Source of the DNA: Tectiglobus sp965223355
Lineage (GTDB): Bacteria > Pseudomonadota > Alphaproteobacteria > Rhizobiales > Hyphomicrobiaceae
DNA length: 64,000 bases
Direction: 5' to 3'
NCBI GenBank assembly: GCA_965223355.1
Contig: CBDCWE010000003.1
Location: 1,922,001 to 1,986,000 of the forward strand
Positions 26,245 to 35,437 of this stretch are shown here, one piece after another. Numbering within the stretch: the stretch's first letter is position 1; the number at the start of each line of letters is the position of its first letter. The translations under genes were made by a program, and so were the position numbers. The notes below the pieces were generated by a model that worked only from the letters and a program-made list of their open reading frames with translations, was not told the DNA's origin and searched no databases.

Positions 26245-27453
26245 ATGTTCATCCGCCGGGCTGAAGCTGATCCATCGCTGCACGATTTCCGCATGGAAGT
26301 GCGCGCTTTCTGCGCCAAGGAGCTGCCGGCGGAAACGCGCCGCAAACAGGCGCTGGGCCTGCTCATCGACCGCGACGAATACGGCGCATGGCTGCAACGC
26401 CTCGGTGCTCGCGGTTGGCTGACGGGCAAATGGCCGAAGGCGCACGGCGGCTTGGACTGGAGCCCGGATCAGTACGCGATATTCAGCGAAGAGCTCGGCC
26501 GCGCGGACGCCCCGCCGCTGGTGCCGTTCGGCGTCACGATGGTCGGCCCGGTGATCTACACGTTTGGCACCGAGGAACAGAAGCAAAAGTATCTGCCCGG
26601 CATTATCAAACACGAGACCTGGTGGTGTCAGGGTTACTCCGAACCTGGCGCCGGCTCCGACCTTGCCAATCTGCAGACCCGTGCGGTGCGCGACGGCGAG
26701 CACTATGTCGTCAACGGCCAAAAGATCTGGACGTCCTATGCCCACTGGGCCGACATGATCTTCTGCCTGGTGCGCACCGACACGCAGGTCAAGAAGCAGG
26801 AGGGCATTTCATTCCTGCTGATCGATATGAACACGCCGGGCATCACGGTGCGCCCGATCATCGGCATCACCAAGGGACACCACTTGAACGAGGTCTTCTT
26901 CGAAGATGTTCGGGTGCCGGTCGAAAACCTGATTGGCGAGGAAAACAAGGGCTGGACCTATGCCAAGTTCCTGCTTGCCAATGAACGCGTCGGCGTCGTC
27001 GACATCGGCAAGTTCGAACGTTATCTCGAGCGCCTGCGCAACCTGCTCAACGAAACCAGGGAGGCCGGCAAACCGCTTGCTGAGAACGAACAGTTCAAAC
27101 GCAAACTCGCCAATCTTGAGGTGGCAATGGAAACCGTGCGCGCGCTGGCCGCGGACCAACTGGCCGCCGCGCGCGAGGATGGCGCGCCGTCCCTGATGGG
27201 TGCGGCAGCACTCAAGATTCGCGGTTCGCAATTGCAACAGGCGATCCTGCAGACCATTGTCGATGTCGCCGCCCGCCATGGCCTCGCCTATCAAACCGAC
27301 GCCCTCAATGCAGGCTGGAACGGTGAACTCATCGGCCCGCGCGAAACCGCCGGTCTGGTCTACGAGCATCTTTATCGACGTGCGGCAACGATCTACGGCG
27401 GCTCCACCGAAATCCAGAAGAACATCATATCCAAGGGCGCTTTGGGGCTGTAA
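26245..27453 (+). CDS. Acyl-CoA dehydrogenase
   Basis: This 402-residue FAD enzyme oxidises an acyl-CoA thioester to the enoyl-CoA and passes electrons to ETF. FAD- and substrate-binding segments include WWCQGYSEPGAGSDLANLQT and the WTSYAHWADMIFCLVRTD block. The C-terminal helical domain ends with AATIYGGSTEIQKNIISKGALGL, the flavin-contact signature. It is the first of three closely packed genes with a second acyl-CoA dehydrogenase and a hydrolase. Paired dehydrogenases of this kind often form heteromeric enzymes for unusual acyl chains or sterol side chains, but the substrate here is unknown. Confidence 0.93.
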   Translation: MFIRRAEADPSLHDFRMEVRAFCAKELPAETRRKQALGLLIDRDEYGAWLQRLGARGWLTGKWPKAHGGLDWSPDQYAIFSEELGRADAPPLVPFGVTMVGPVIYTFGTEEQKQKYLPGIIKHETWWCQGYSEPGAGSDLANLQTRAVRDGEHYVVNGQKIWTSYAHWADMIFCLVRTDTQVKKQEGISFLLIDMNTPGITVRPIIGITKGHHLNEVFFEDVRVPVENLIGEENKGWTYAKFLLANERVGVVDIGKFERYLERLRNLLNETREAGKPLAENEQFKRKLANLEVAMETVRALAADQLAAAREDGAPSLMGAAALKIRGSQLQQAILQTIVDVAARHGLAYQTDALNAGWNGELIGPRETAGLVYEHLYRRAATIYGGSTEIQKNIISKGALGL

Positions 27454-27477
27454 AAACACAGGGACCAGGACCAATCA

Positions 27478-28611
27478 ATGCCATCTTTCTCGACCGACGA
27501 GCGCCAGCTGCTGTACGACAGCCTGCAGGACTACTTTCAGCGCCACTACACCTTCGAACACTTTCGCCAGTTGACCGCGTCGGGCGACAGGGAAGGCTTC
27601 AGCCGAGCCGACTGGGCGCAGTATGGCAAACTCGGCTGGCTTGGCGTAGCACTGCCGGAAAGCGCGGGCGGCTCCGATGGCGGCCTGACCGAACTCGGCA
27701 TCGTGATGGCCGCGGCCGGTGGCGCCCTGGCGCTTGAACCATTGCTCGCCACCACCGTTCTGAGCGCCGGGCTGATCGCCGACAGCGGGTCGCCAGGGCA
27801 GCAAGCCCAGTTGTCGGATTTCGCAACCGGCAGCCGGATTGCGGCGCTGTGCCACTACGAGCCAACGTCCGGATATGCCCGTGACCATATCGAGGCGATC
27901 GCCAAGGGAGCCGGTGACGACTTCGTGATCGATGGCGAAAAGAGCTTCACGCTCCACGCCGACGCCGCCGACACGCTGGTGATTACAGCACGGCTCGGCG
28001 GTGCCGGCGGCCCGCTCGGCGCGTTCCTGGTGGCGGCCGACAGCGCCGGCATCGCCCGCGCCGTCGCACCCGCACTCGATGGGCGCAAGGGTGCCGCCGT
28101 TGCAATGTCAGGGGTCAAAGTCCCGGCAACCGCGCTCCTCGGCGAAACCGATGAGGACCGCTCCGGCGCCCTCGACCGCGCTCTCGACCGCGGCGCCATA
28201 GCCGTTTGCGCCGAAGCTGCAGGAGCGATGACGGCGGTCACAGATCAGACGGTCGAATACCTAAAGCAGCGCCAGCAGTTCGGTCAGCCACTGTCGAAGT
28301 TCCAGGTCCTTCAGCACCGGCTCGTCGACATGAGCATTGCCGCCGAGGAAGCCCGCGCCGCCACCCACGCCGCATTACAGGCCGTCGATGATGGCGAAGC
28401 CGATGCGCAAGAGAAAATCTGGAAGGCGAAGGTGCAGACCGCGCGGTCGGCCCGCTTCGTCGGCGGCCAGGCGATTCAGCTGCACGGCGGCATGGGCATG
28501 ACCGACGAACTGGCGATCGGCCATTACTACAAGCGCCTGACCATGTGCGAAACGCTGTTCGGCGACGGTGAGTGGTATCTTGCCCGCCTGGCGGAAAAGA
28601 CCTCGGCATGA
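27478..28611 (+). CDS. Acyl-CoA dehydrogenase, second subunit-type
   Basis: The 377-residue protein starts 24 bases after the first dehydrogenase. It has the N-terminal helical domain (LGWLGVALPESAGGSDGGLTELG), a weakly conserved middle domain and the C-terminal helices with QRQQFGQPLSKFQVLQHRLVDM and IQLHGGMGMTDELAIGHYYKRL. The middle FAD/substrate region lacks the EPGAGSD-type motif of its partner (DHIEAIAKGAGDDFVIDGEKSF in that area), which fits a companion subunit. It overlaps the hydrolase start by ATGA. Confidence 0.92.
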   Translation: MPSFSTDERQLLYDSLQDYFQRHYTFEHFRQLTASGDREGFSRADWAQYGKLGWLGVALPESAGGSDGGLTELGIVMAAAGGALALEPLLATTVLSAGLIADSGSPGQQAQLSDFATGSRIAALCHYEPTSGYARDHIEAIAKGAGDDFVIDGEKSFTLHADAADTLVITARLGGAGGPLGAFLVAADSAGIARAVAPALDGRKGAAVAMSGVKVPATALLGETDEDRSGALDRALDRGAIAVCAEAAGAMTAVTDQTVEYLKQRQQFGQPLSKFQVLQHRLVDMSIAAEEARAATHAALQAVDDGEADAQEKIWKAKVQTARSARFVGGQAIQLHGGMGMTDELAIGHYYKRLTMCETLFGDGEWYLARLAEKTSA

Positions 28612-29345
28612 CCGAGGACATCATCGATTTGCCAACCAGGCACGGTGCCATGGAAACGTTCGTGTGCCGCCCCGAGCGCGGCACCCATCCGCCGGTCTTG
28701 ATGATGATGGACGCACCAGGCATTCGCGAAGAGCTTTACGACATGGCCCGGCGTCTGACCGCGGTCGGCTATTGTGTGCTGTTGCCAAACCTCTATTACC
28801 GGGCCGGGCGCGATACCAAGTATGGCTGCGACGTCCTTGAACACGGCAGCGCCGACCATGCGCGCATGCGCGCGGTGCGCACCAAAATGACGATTCCGCC
28901 GGTCATGTCCGACATTGCCGACATGATCGCCTATATTGAGGGGCGCGACGATATCAAGCCAGGGCCGATCGGCATTCACGGCTATTGCATGAGCGGGCCC
29001 TACGCGCTGGCCGCCGCCGCCCGCTTTCCGGAGCGCATCGCCGCCGCCGCATCGTTCTACGGCACCTGGCTGGTCAGTGCGGCCGAGGAAAGTCCGCACC
29101 TCAGCCTTGGCCGCGGCAAGGCCGAGCTCTACATCGCCTGCGCGGAGATCGACGAACTGGCGCCAATGGTGATGGTCGAAGTCTTGAACGGCTTGTTTGA
29201 TGCGGCCGGCAACCCGGGCGAGTTGGAGATCTACCCCGGCGTCATTCATGGCTTCGCGTTTCCCGAGCGCAAGGTCTATGACAAACCAGCTGCGGAACGT
29301 CACTGGGAACGCCTGATCGCACTCTACCGTCGTAATCTGGGTTAG
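28608..29345 (+). CDS. Dienelactone hydrolase family protein
   Basis: The 245-residue alpha/beta hydrolase has a cysteine nucleophile in GIHGYCMSGPYALAAA. The acid is probably Asp in CAEIDELAP and the His is in GVIHGFAFPERK, matching the Cys-Asp-His triad of dienelactone hydrolases. These enzymes open lactones or hydrolyse esters in ring-cleavage pathways. The start codon overlaps the stop of the preceding dehydrogenase (ATGA), showing translational coupling and a shared pathway. The substrate cannot be inferred. Confidence 0.9.
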   Translation: MTEDIIDLPTRHGAMETFVCRPERGTHPPVLMMMDAPGIREELYDMARRLTAVGYCVLLPNLYYRAGRDTKYGCDVLEHGSADHARMRAVRTKMTIPPVMSDIADMIAYIEGRDDIKPGPIGIHGYCMSGPYALAAAARFPERIAAAASFYGTWLVSAAEESPHLSLGRGKAELYIACAEIDELAPMVMVEVLNGLFDAAGNPGELEIYPGVIHGFAFPERKVYDKPAAERHWERLIALYRRNLG

Positions 29346-29377
29346 ATGTTCACACCCTTGCCGGGCCTGCCGGCATC

Positions 29378-29397
29378 ATAAAGGCAGGTTGCTCTAG
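29378..29397. repeat. Family B fragment at the leuB stop (copy B5)
   Basis: Only the outer arm ATAAAGGCAGGTTGCTCTAG remains. On the minus strand its TAG is the stop codon of leuB. Confidence 0.75.
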
Positions 29398-30509
29398 GCG
29401 GTTAGCGCTTCGAGTTCCTTGAGGATTGCCGAACCCATTTCGTCGGTACCGACCTCACGCATGTTCGGCTGCATGATATCGCTGGTGCGGTAGCCCTGGG
29501 CGAGCACCCGGGCGATCGCCTGTTCGATCAGATCGGCTTCCTCGATAAGACCGAAGGAATAGCGCAGCGCCATTCCGAAAGAGGCGATGGTGGCGATCGG
29601 GTTGGCCTTATTCTGGCCGGCAATATCGGGCGCCGACCCGTGAACCGGCTCGTAGAGCGCCTTCGGCCGGCCGCTGTCAGGGTCGTCCGCTCCGAGGGAT
29701 GCCGACGGCAGCATGCCAAGCGAACCGGTCAACATGGCGGCGGCGTCGGACAGCATGTCACCGAACAGGTTGTCGCAGACAAGAACATCGAACTGCTTCG
29801 GGTTGCGCACCAGCTGCATGACGCAGTTGTCGGCGAGAATATGGAGGAGTTGCACATCAGGCGCGTATGACTTGTGCAGCTCGGTTACGACCTCGTTCCA
29901 AAGCAGGCCGGTCATCATGACATTGCGCTTTTCGGCGGAGTGCACTTTGCCGGAGCGCTTGCGAGCAAGATCGAAGGCGACCTTGGCAATGCGTTCAATT
30001 TCGCGGGTGGTATAGAGCGTCGTGTCGACCGCGCGTTTCTCGCCGTTGTGCAGCGTTACGATTTCCTTCGGTTCGCCGAAATAGGTGCCGCCGGTCAACT
30101 CACGCAGGATCAGAATATCGAGACCCTCAACGATTTCGCGGCGCAAGGAAGACGCTTCGGCGAGCGCCGGATAACAGATCGCCGGGCGCAGATTGGCAAA
30201 CAGATCCATTTCCTTGCGCAGGCGCAACAGGCCGGCCTCGGGGCGCAGCGCAAAACCGACGTCGTCCCACTTCGGCCCGCCGACCGCGCCGAAGATGACG
30301 GCGTCTGCGGCCTGGGCCCGGGCCATCGCCTGGTCGGTAAGCGGCACACCGTGGGCATCCAACGCTGCTCCGCCAACGAGATCGGATTGCGTTTCAAAGC
30401 CGGCCCGATTGGATCTGGAGTTGAAAAACGACAGAACGCGCTCGACCTGGGCCATCGCCTCAGGACCAATGCCATCACCAGGCAACAACAGCAGGTTGTG
30501 GGTCGTCAT
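29394..30509 (-). CDS. leuB: 3-isopropylmalate dehydrogenase
   Basis: LeuB oxidises and decarboxylates 3-isopropylmalate in leucine synthesis. The 371-residue protein has LLLLPGDGIGPEAMAQ at the N-terminus. The substrate/NAD blocks RELTGGTYFGEPK, NVMMTGLLWNEVV, DNLFGDMLSDAAAMLTGSLGMLPSASLG and EPVHGSAPDIAGQNKANPIA all match LeuB rather than isocitrate dehydrogenase. I use the ATG at 30509; the longer frame to 30719 is unlike the family. leuA, leuC and leuD are not in the window. The stop codon belongs to repeat fragment B5. Confidence 0.94.
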   Translation of the reverse strand: MTTHNLLLLPGDGIGPEAMAQVERVLSFFNSRSNRAGFETQSDLVGGAALDAHGVPLTDQAMARAQAADAVIFGAVGGPKWDDVGFALRPEAGLLRLRKEMDLFANLRPAICYPALAEASSLRREIVEGLDILILRELTGGTYFGEPKEIVTLHNGEKRAVDTTLYTTREIERIAKVAFDLARKRSGKVHSAEKRNVMMTGLLWNEVVTELHKSYAPDVQLLHILADNCVMQLVRNPKQFDVLVCDNLFGDMLSDAAAMLTGSLGMLPSASLGADDPDSGRPKALYEPVHGSAPDIAGQNKANPIATIASFGMALRYSFGLIEEADLIEQAIARVLAQGYRTSDIMQPNMREVGTDEMGSAILKELEALTA

Positions 30510-30715
30510 GTCGTTCGTCGCCTTCGCAATTTGTATCGTCTTCCCGCAGCGAACTATAGCCTTTCGGACTGAGCTCGAACCATCCCGCTGCCGGGCCCGG
30601 CGGGTGGGCGGGACCCGCTTGAAGACCGGCACTGATCTCTTAGGCCGATGCCCGACATCTGGCAAGCGGCAGCACCCGACCGAGCGGCGTTGTAACCGTC
30701 CGGCACCAGCATCCA

Positions 30716-32314
30716 TCAACCGTCACTGATCATCCGCCCGTTTTGCCCGCGAACGCAGCGGCCCGAGACGATCAGCGACTGCCCGGTCATTTCCTCAGGC
30801 GCGGCAATCGCGAGCAAATCCAGCACCGTCGGCGCAACGTCGGCCAGGCGGCCGTTGCAAACATTGGCGCCGCGGCTCCTGCAATTGATCAGGATCATCG
30901 GGACCGGGTTCAAGGTGTGGGCGGTGTGCGCCACGCCGGCGTCGCGATCGAACATCAGTTCGCAGTTGCCGTGGTCGGCGATCACAAGCATGACACCGCC
31001 GCCATCGACCACTGCTTGTTCGAGGCGGCCAATGCACCTGTCAACGCATTCCGCGGCTGTCTTGGCCGCCTCCAAATCGCCCGTATGGCCGACCATGTCG
31101 CCGTTTGCGTAATTGATGATCAAGAGATCATATGTGTCCGCCGCGAGCACGTCGACGAGCTTGTCGGTCAACTCCGGCGCCGACATTTCCGGCTGCAGAT
31201 CGTAGGTGGCCACCTTGGGCGAAGGTACTAACAGCCGGTCTTCGCCTTCGTTCGGCGTTTCGAGGCCACCATTGAAGAAGTAGGTGACGTGCGGATATTT
31301 CTCGGTCTCGGCCGCCCGCAACTGCTTCAGTCCCGCCTTGGCCGCTACTTCGCCCAGGGTATTTTCGATTTGCTGAGGGGCAAAGATCGTCGCGCACAGC
31401 TCACCGAGGCGGTCCGAGTAGGTGACCATACCGAGGGCGCCCGCCAACGCAACCGTGCGGGCCCTGTCGAAGCCATCGAAGGCCGGCTCGAGAACTGCGC
31501 TCAAGAACTCCCGCACGCGATCGGCACGGAAATTGGCGTGTAGTATGCCGTCACCATCTGTCATGCCGTGATAGTCGGCGAGACGCGCGGGCGTTATGAA
31601 CTCATCGGTGGTGCCGCTTTGATAGGCAGCTGCAATGGCGTCGGCGGCGGTGGCGTAGGGCGCTCCCTCGCCCGCGACGACAAGATCATAAGCGCGCTGG
31701 ACGCGATCCCAACGATTGTCCCGGTCCATTGCGAAATAGCGCCCGCATACGGTCGCGAGGGTCACGTGCGCGAGCCCGGAGATGGCCTGCTCTAGATCTT
31801 GCACATACGCGCCGGCGCTTGCCGGCGGCGTGTCGCGGCCGTCGGTGATGACATGGATGCGGACCGGTACGCCGCCGGCCGCGACGAGGCGCGCCAAGGC
31901 GACGACATGGTCCTGATGCGAATGTACGCCGCCCGGCGAAATCAGGCCGATGAGATGGCAGCTTCCGCCCGAGCGGCGCAGGGCATCGATGAAACTGTCG
32001 AGTTCGGGCGAGGCGGCAAGTGAGCCATCGTCGATCGCGCGGCTGATCCGCGGCAAATCCTGCCAGACGACGCGACCGGCTCCAAGGTTGAGATGCCCGA
32101 CCTCGGAGTTGCCCATTTGGCCATCAGGCAACCCAACGTCGGCACCGCAACACGCCAGCTGGGCCATCGGCCAGGCCTTGACGAAGCGATCCCAATTCGG
32201 TGTCGAGGCGAGCGCAATGGCATTGTCGGCGCGCTCTTCGCGCAAACCCCAGCCATCGAGAATGCACAGGACGACGGGTCGTTCCGCTAACTGACGGTTC
32301 GGCTGATCGCTCAT
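30716..32314 (-). CDS. gpmI: 2,3-bisphosphoglycerate-independent phosphoglycerate mutase
   Basis: GpmI interconverts 3- and 2-phosphoglycerate using two Mn2+ ions and a phosphoserine. The 532-residue protein carries metal ligands in VVLCILDGWG, the catalytic Ser in DGQMGNSEVGHLNLGAG, GGVHSHQDH and TDGRDTPPASA. The second metal site is INYANGDMVGHTG, then IADHGNCE and VAHTAHTLNPVP. It starts 66 bases after dapB on the same strand and is followed by leuB, suggesting a housekeeping gene cluster. Confidence 0.95.
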   Translation of the reverse strand: MSDQPNRQLAERPVVLCILDGWGLREERADNAIALASTPNWDRFVKAWPMAQLACCGADVGLPDGQMGNSEVGHLNLGAGRVVWQDLPRISRAIDDGSLAASPELDSFIDALRRSGGSCHLIGLISPGGVHSHQDHVVALARLVAAGGVPVRIHVITDGRDTPPASAGAYVQDLEQAISGLAHVTLATVCGRYFAMDRDNRWDRVQRAYDLVVAGEGAPYATAADAIAAAYQSGTTDEFITPARLADYHGMTDGDGILHANFRADRVREFLSAVLEPAFDGFDRARTVALAGALGMVTYSDRLGELCATIFAPQQIENTLGEVAAKAGLKQLRAAETEKYPHVTYFFNGGLETPNEGEDRLLVPSPKVATYDLQPEMSAPELTDKLVDVLAADTYDLLIINYANGDMVGHTGDLEAAKTAAECVDRCIGRLEQAVVDGGGVMLVIADHGNCELMFDRDAGVAHTAHTLNPVPMILINCRSRGANVCNGRLADVAPTVLDLLAIAAPEEMTGQSLIVSGRCVRGQNGRMISDG

Positions 32315-32380
32315 TTGGTGCTGTCCGGCTCCAACGTTTGCGGCCCGGCCAGGTTCGCTGAGGCCGGATCGGCGCCAGCG

Positions 32381-33187
32381 TCATAGACCGAGGACATCGG
32401 TCATTGCAAACAGGCCCGGGCCCTTGCCCCGCCCCCAGAGCGCCGCCTTAACAGCACCGCGTGTGAAGATGCCGCGATCCGTCGCCTTGTGGACGATCTC
32501 GATGCGCTCGCCATCAGCGGCGAAGATGACGTTGTGCTCGCCGACAACGTTGCCGCCGCGCAGGGTCGCAAAGCCGATATCACCGCGACGACGTTCACCG
32601 GTGTGGCCATCGCGTGAGCGGACGCCGCGATCCTTGAGCGCAATCCCACGACCATCCGCAGCCGCCTGACCAAGCATGAGGGCGGTGCCGGACGGCGCAT
32701 CGACCTTGTTGCGATGGTGCATTTCAACGACTTCGATATCGTAGTCTTCGTCCAACGCGGCAGCGACCTTGCGCGTGAGCTCCATCAGCAAATTGACACC
32801 GAGGCTCATGTTGCCCGCCTTGATGATCGTTGCATGGCGGGCGGCGGCTTCGATCGCGGCCTCATCGGCTTCGGAAAATCCGGTGGTGCCCACGACATGG
32901 ACAATCCGGGCATTGGCGGCGAGCGCGGCGAACTCGACCGAGGCGGCGGGGACTGTAAAGTCGACAATCGCGTCGACCTTTGCGATCAGTCCAAGCGCGT
33001 CCGACGTGATCGGTATGCCCAGCGCCTCGATACCGGCAAGCGTTCCAACGTCCGTGCCAATGTGAGGCGATCCTTCCGGTTCCGCGCCGCCGGCCACCTC
33101 ACAACCATCGGCTGCGTGCACGGCCCCGACCAACTCTCGGCCCATGCGTCCTGCAGCACCCATCACTGCGATTTTCATATCGCTCAT
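32381..33187 (-). CDS. dapB: 4-hydroxy-tetrahydrodipicolinate reductase
   Basis: DapB reduces the dihydrodipicolinate precursor with NAD(P)H in the diaminopimelate/lysine pathway. The 268-residue protein begins MSDMKIAVMGAAGRMGREL, the Rossmann loop. VVGTTGFSEADEAAI and the catalytic block EVVEMHHRNKVDAPSGTALML follow, and it ends GPGLFAMTDVLGL as usual. I chose the ATG at 33187 because GGAG lies about nine bases upstream. An ATG three codons later (33178) is also possible. Downstream is gpmI. Confidence 0.94.
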   Translation of the reverse strand: MSDMKIAVMGAAGRMGRELVGAVHAADGCEVAGGAEPEGSPHIGTDVGTLAGIEALGIPITSDALGLIAKVDAIVDFTVPAASVEFAALAANARIVHVVGTTGFSEADEAAIEAAARHATIIKAGNMSLGVNLLMELTRKVAAALDEDYDIEVVEMHHRNKVDAPSGTALMLGQAAADGRGIALKDRGVRSRDGHTGERRRGDIGFATLRGGNVVGEHNVIFAADGERIEIVHKATDRGIFTRGAVKAALWGRGKGPGLFAMTDVLGL

Positions 33188-33289
33188 GCGAGCCATCTCC
33201 ATATTCGACATATCCACCGCGGTCATCAGCGGCGTGTTGATCACCGCCAGTAAATCACAGCTGCAGCCAATGCAAAATGGTTACTGGCA

Positions 33290-33351
33290 ATACCAGCCCG
33301 CATGAGCCGCCAGGACCCATGAAGCGGGTCAATATTTATGCGGGCTGGTAT
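33290..33351. repeat. Family C element with perfect 14-bp inverted ends (copy C1)
   Basis: ATACCAGCCCGCAT at 33290 is the exact inverse of ATGCGGGCTGGTAT ending at 33351. The interior carries CCCATGAAGCGGGTCAATAT, shared with the copies at 40734 and 55527. The size and ends resemble a miniature inverted-repeat element. Confidence 0.85.
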
Positions 33352-33422
33352 AAGGTCGCCGCGGTGCTGAGGCCCGGCATGATGGTTGCGATGCCTGGTC
33401 ATGCCGCGGCGGGGATCTGACC

Positions 33423-33956
33423 TCATGACAGTTGCGCGTGGCGTCCAATGGCCTCGTTGATCATGCGGCGCGCGGTATCAGCGTGAGCCCACTCCCTGAT
33501 CTTGACCCATTTGCTGGGCTCGAGATCTTTGTAGTGCTCGAAGAAGTGCTGGATCTGCTCGATGGTGATGTCCGGAAGGTCGGTATAAGTGGCAACTTTG
33601 TCGTACCGCCGGGTTACCTTCGAACATGGAACGGCAATGACCTTTTCGTCACCGCCGCCGTCGTCCTCCATGATCAAGACACCAACGGGGCGGCATGGAA
33701 TGACGGCTCCCGGGACGATTGCACGGGTATTGCACACGAGCACATCGATCGGGTCACCGTCTGCCGACAGCGTGTGTGGAATGAAGCCGTAGTTGCCGGG
33801 ATAGCGCATCGGCGTATAGAGAAAGCGATCGACGAACAGCGTTCCGGAGGCCTTGTCCAGCTCGTACTTGATCGGCTCACCGCCAACCGGGACTTCGACA
33901 ACGACGTTGATTTCGTTGGGCGGATCTTGCCCCGTGCTGATCGCGTCAATACGCAT
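33423..33956 (-). CDS. ppa: Inorganic pyrophosphatase (family I)
   Basis: Ppa hydrolyses pyrophosphate to drive biosynthetic reactions. The 177-residue protein shows the soluble family I signature: YELDKASGTLFVDRFLYTPMRYPGNYGFIPHT, then the metal-binding DGDPIDVLV and later EDDGGGDEKVIAVP. The ATG at 33956 has GGAG upstream; a longer frame to 34136 is unlike the family. It lies in the same direction as the acetyltransferase upstream and dapB downstream. Confidence 0.95.
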   Translation of the reverse strand: MRIDAISTGQDPPNEINVVVEVPVGGEPIKYELDKASGTLFVDRFLYTPMRYPGNYGFIPHTLSADGDPIDVLVCNTRAIVPGAVIPCRPVGVLIMEDDGGGDEKVIAVPCSKVTRRYDKVATYTDLPDITIEQIQHFFEHYKDLEPSKWVKIREWAHADTARRMINEAIGRHAQLS

Positions 33957-34068
33957 CTCAATTGCTCCGGCAAAATTACTTGTCGCCACCAAACAATCGG
34001 GTTTGTGGGCGCACGGCAAGTTGGAGGATAGGCGCAGACGCGGCCGGCCAGCTGCAAGTGCGACGTTG

Positions 34069-34581
34069 TCAATCGTCCCAACCGAAGGCAATCTTCTCAA
34101 GTCTTGCACCGCCAAGGCGCTCATAACACGAGGCAACCGGCCAGCCGCCGCGACTGCGATAGAACATGTGCGCGCGCTCGTTTTCCGCGAGACACCAAAT
34201 CACCATCCCGCGCAGACTGCGCCGATCCAGAGCGTAGCGGCAGGCCTCAAACAGATACTCACCAAAGCCCAAACCCTGATACTCGGGGCGCAGATATAGT
34301 TCGTAGATTTCACCGGCATAGGCGCCGCCGCCGCGGCTGCCGCCGCAGGTCGCATAACCAACCGTGCGGTCATCGAAATCCAGCACGATCACACCATCGC
34401 GAGAGCGCACGGCATTGCGCCACCAGGACCTGCCACGACGCTTGATCATACTTTCGAGGTGGATATGCGGAATGATGCCCGTATAGGTGTTGCGCCAGGT
34501 TTCGCCAAACACGTCGACCAGCGCCGGTACATCGGATATCCGGCCAGCTCTCACCGAAACTGATACGTTCGAGGTCAACAT
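34069..34581 (-). CDS. GNAT-family N-acetyltransferase
   Basis: The 170-residue protein has the GNAT fold. The N-terminal part is VSVRAGRISDVPALVDVFGETW, and the acetyl-CoA pyrophosphate loop lies in LYLRPEYQGLGFGEYLFEACRYAL (about residues 105-128). The C-terminal strand WCLAENERAHMFYRSRGGWP matches motif B. The acceptor substrate is unknown. It is co-directional with ppa, 112 bases downstream, and separated from phasin by a terminator. Confidence 0.88.
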   Translation of the reverse strand: MLTSNVSVSVRAGRISDVPALVDVFGETWRNTYTGIIPHIHLESMIKRRGRSWWRNAVRSRDGVIVLDFDDRTVGYATCGGSRGGGAYAGEIYELYLRPEYQGLGFGEYLFEACRYALDRRSLRGMVIWCLAENERAHMFYRSRGGWPVASCYERLGGARLEKIAFGWDD

Positions 34582-34607
34582 AGGCCCGAGTATAAATCTC
34601 TGGTCGC

Positions 34608-34643
34608 ACAAAAAGAAAGCCCGAAGACGGACTCTTCGGGCTC
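34608..34643 (-). terminator. Rho-independent terminator after the phasin gene
   Basis: On the minus strand a GC-rich hairpin with arms AGCCCGAAG and CTTCGGGCT is followed by TTTCTTTTT. It lies about 40 bases after the phasin stop codon and upstream of the acetyltransferase start. Confidence 0.88.
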
Positions 34644-34685
34644 AATTCACCAACTCTGGCGCAATGACTGCGACGCGTTCGATCG

Positions 34686-35141
34686 TCAGTCAGCTTTTTT
34701 CATGTGCTCGAACGACTTGGCCGCGGCAGCGTTGACCGTTTCAAAGGTCTGCTTGGCGACCTTGGCAGAGAGCTCAAACAGCTCTTTGGTCTGCGCCGTT
34801 GCCGCGGTTGCCTGCTGCTGCATGAAATCAGCCTGGAGGCGGGCAGCTTCCGGCAGCGTTTTGGCGCGTGCGACGGCCTGTGCTGCGGCAAACAGGGCCT
34901 CGGTGTTGGCGGCCGTGTTGGTCATGATTTTTTCGCCAATCGCCTTGGTGCCGGCTTGGGCTGCCAGCATCACTTCTTCGGCGGTCTTGAACTGCTCCTG
35001 AGCGGTGGCGTTCATCTTTTGATACGCTTCGCGGCTCTTGGAGACCGTGTCTTCTGCCATCGCCTGGACATTTTCCGGGATCCGCGCATCTTTGGCGACG
35101 TTGAACATTTCCTGGGCTTGGCGGGTGAACTGATCGTTCAT
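34686..35141 (-). CDS. Phasin family protein
   Basis: Phasins coat polyhydroxyalkanoate granules and control their size. The 151-residue protein is almost entirely amphipathic helix rich in Ala, Gln, Lys and Glu, with the family pattern VSKSREAYQKMNATAQEQFK, and TNTAANTEALFAAAQAVARAKTLPEAARLQADFMQ. No signal or membrane segment is present. The ATG at 35141 is preceded by AGGAG at an 8-base spacing. The upstream region holds palindromes typical of the PHA regulator PhaR. A terminator follows, so it is a single-gene unit. Confidence 0.92.
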   Translation of the reverse strand: MNDQFTRQAQEMFNVAKDARIPENVQAMAEDTVSKSREAYQKMNATAQEQFKTAEEVMLAAQAGTKAIGEKIMTNTAANTEALFAAAQAVARAKTLPEAARLQADFMQQQATAATAQTKELFELSAKVAKQTFETVNAAAAKSFEHMKKAD

Positions 35142-35169
35142 TGCATTAGCTCCTGATCGCTGGGTTGCC

Positions 35170-35430
35170 TTGCTGCATCGCAGCAACCGGCAACATTCGG
35201 CATATACTGCATCTGCTCTGGGCCGTCACAATGAAACCATCGCGGCCCAACACGTGTAGATATAGCATGATTTTTGTGCATTGCAACATTTATGATGCGC
35301 TGCGTCAATTTGGTCAACGTTTCGTGCATGCCCGCTTGTGTTTCAGGGTGTTGAGTTGGTGCGATTGCGCAGAAATGATCGTATCTCGTTGCTGCACAGC
35401 ACATGTCGCGCGGGAATTGTTGCAGCGCAA
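35170..35430. promoter_or_regulatory. Cluster of TGC-N3-GCA palindromes upstream of phasin (candidate PhaR operators)
   Basis: TTGCTGC-ATC-GCAGCAA at 35170-35186 is a perfect 7-bp-arm palindrome about 30 bases before the phasin start. Related sites are TTGTGC-ATT-GCAACA (35274-35288), TTGCTGCACAGCA (35389-35401) and TTGC-AGC-GCAA (35420-35430). PhaR repressors of alphaproteobacteria bind CTGC-N3-GCAG-type sites at phasin promoters, so autogenous control by granule state is likely. phaR itself is not in the window. Confidence 0.7.
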
Positions 35431-35437
35431 TATCAGA

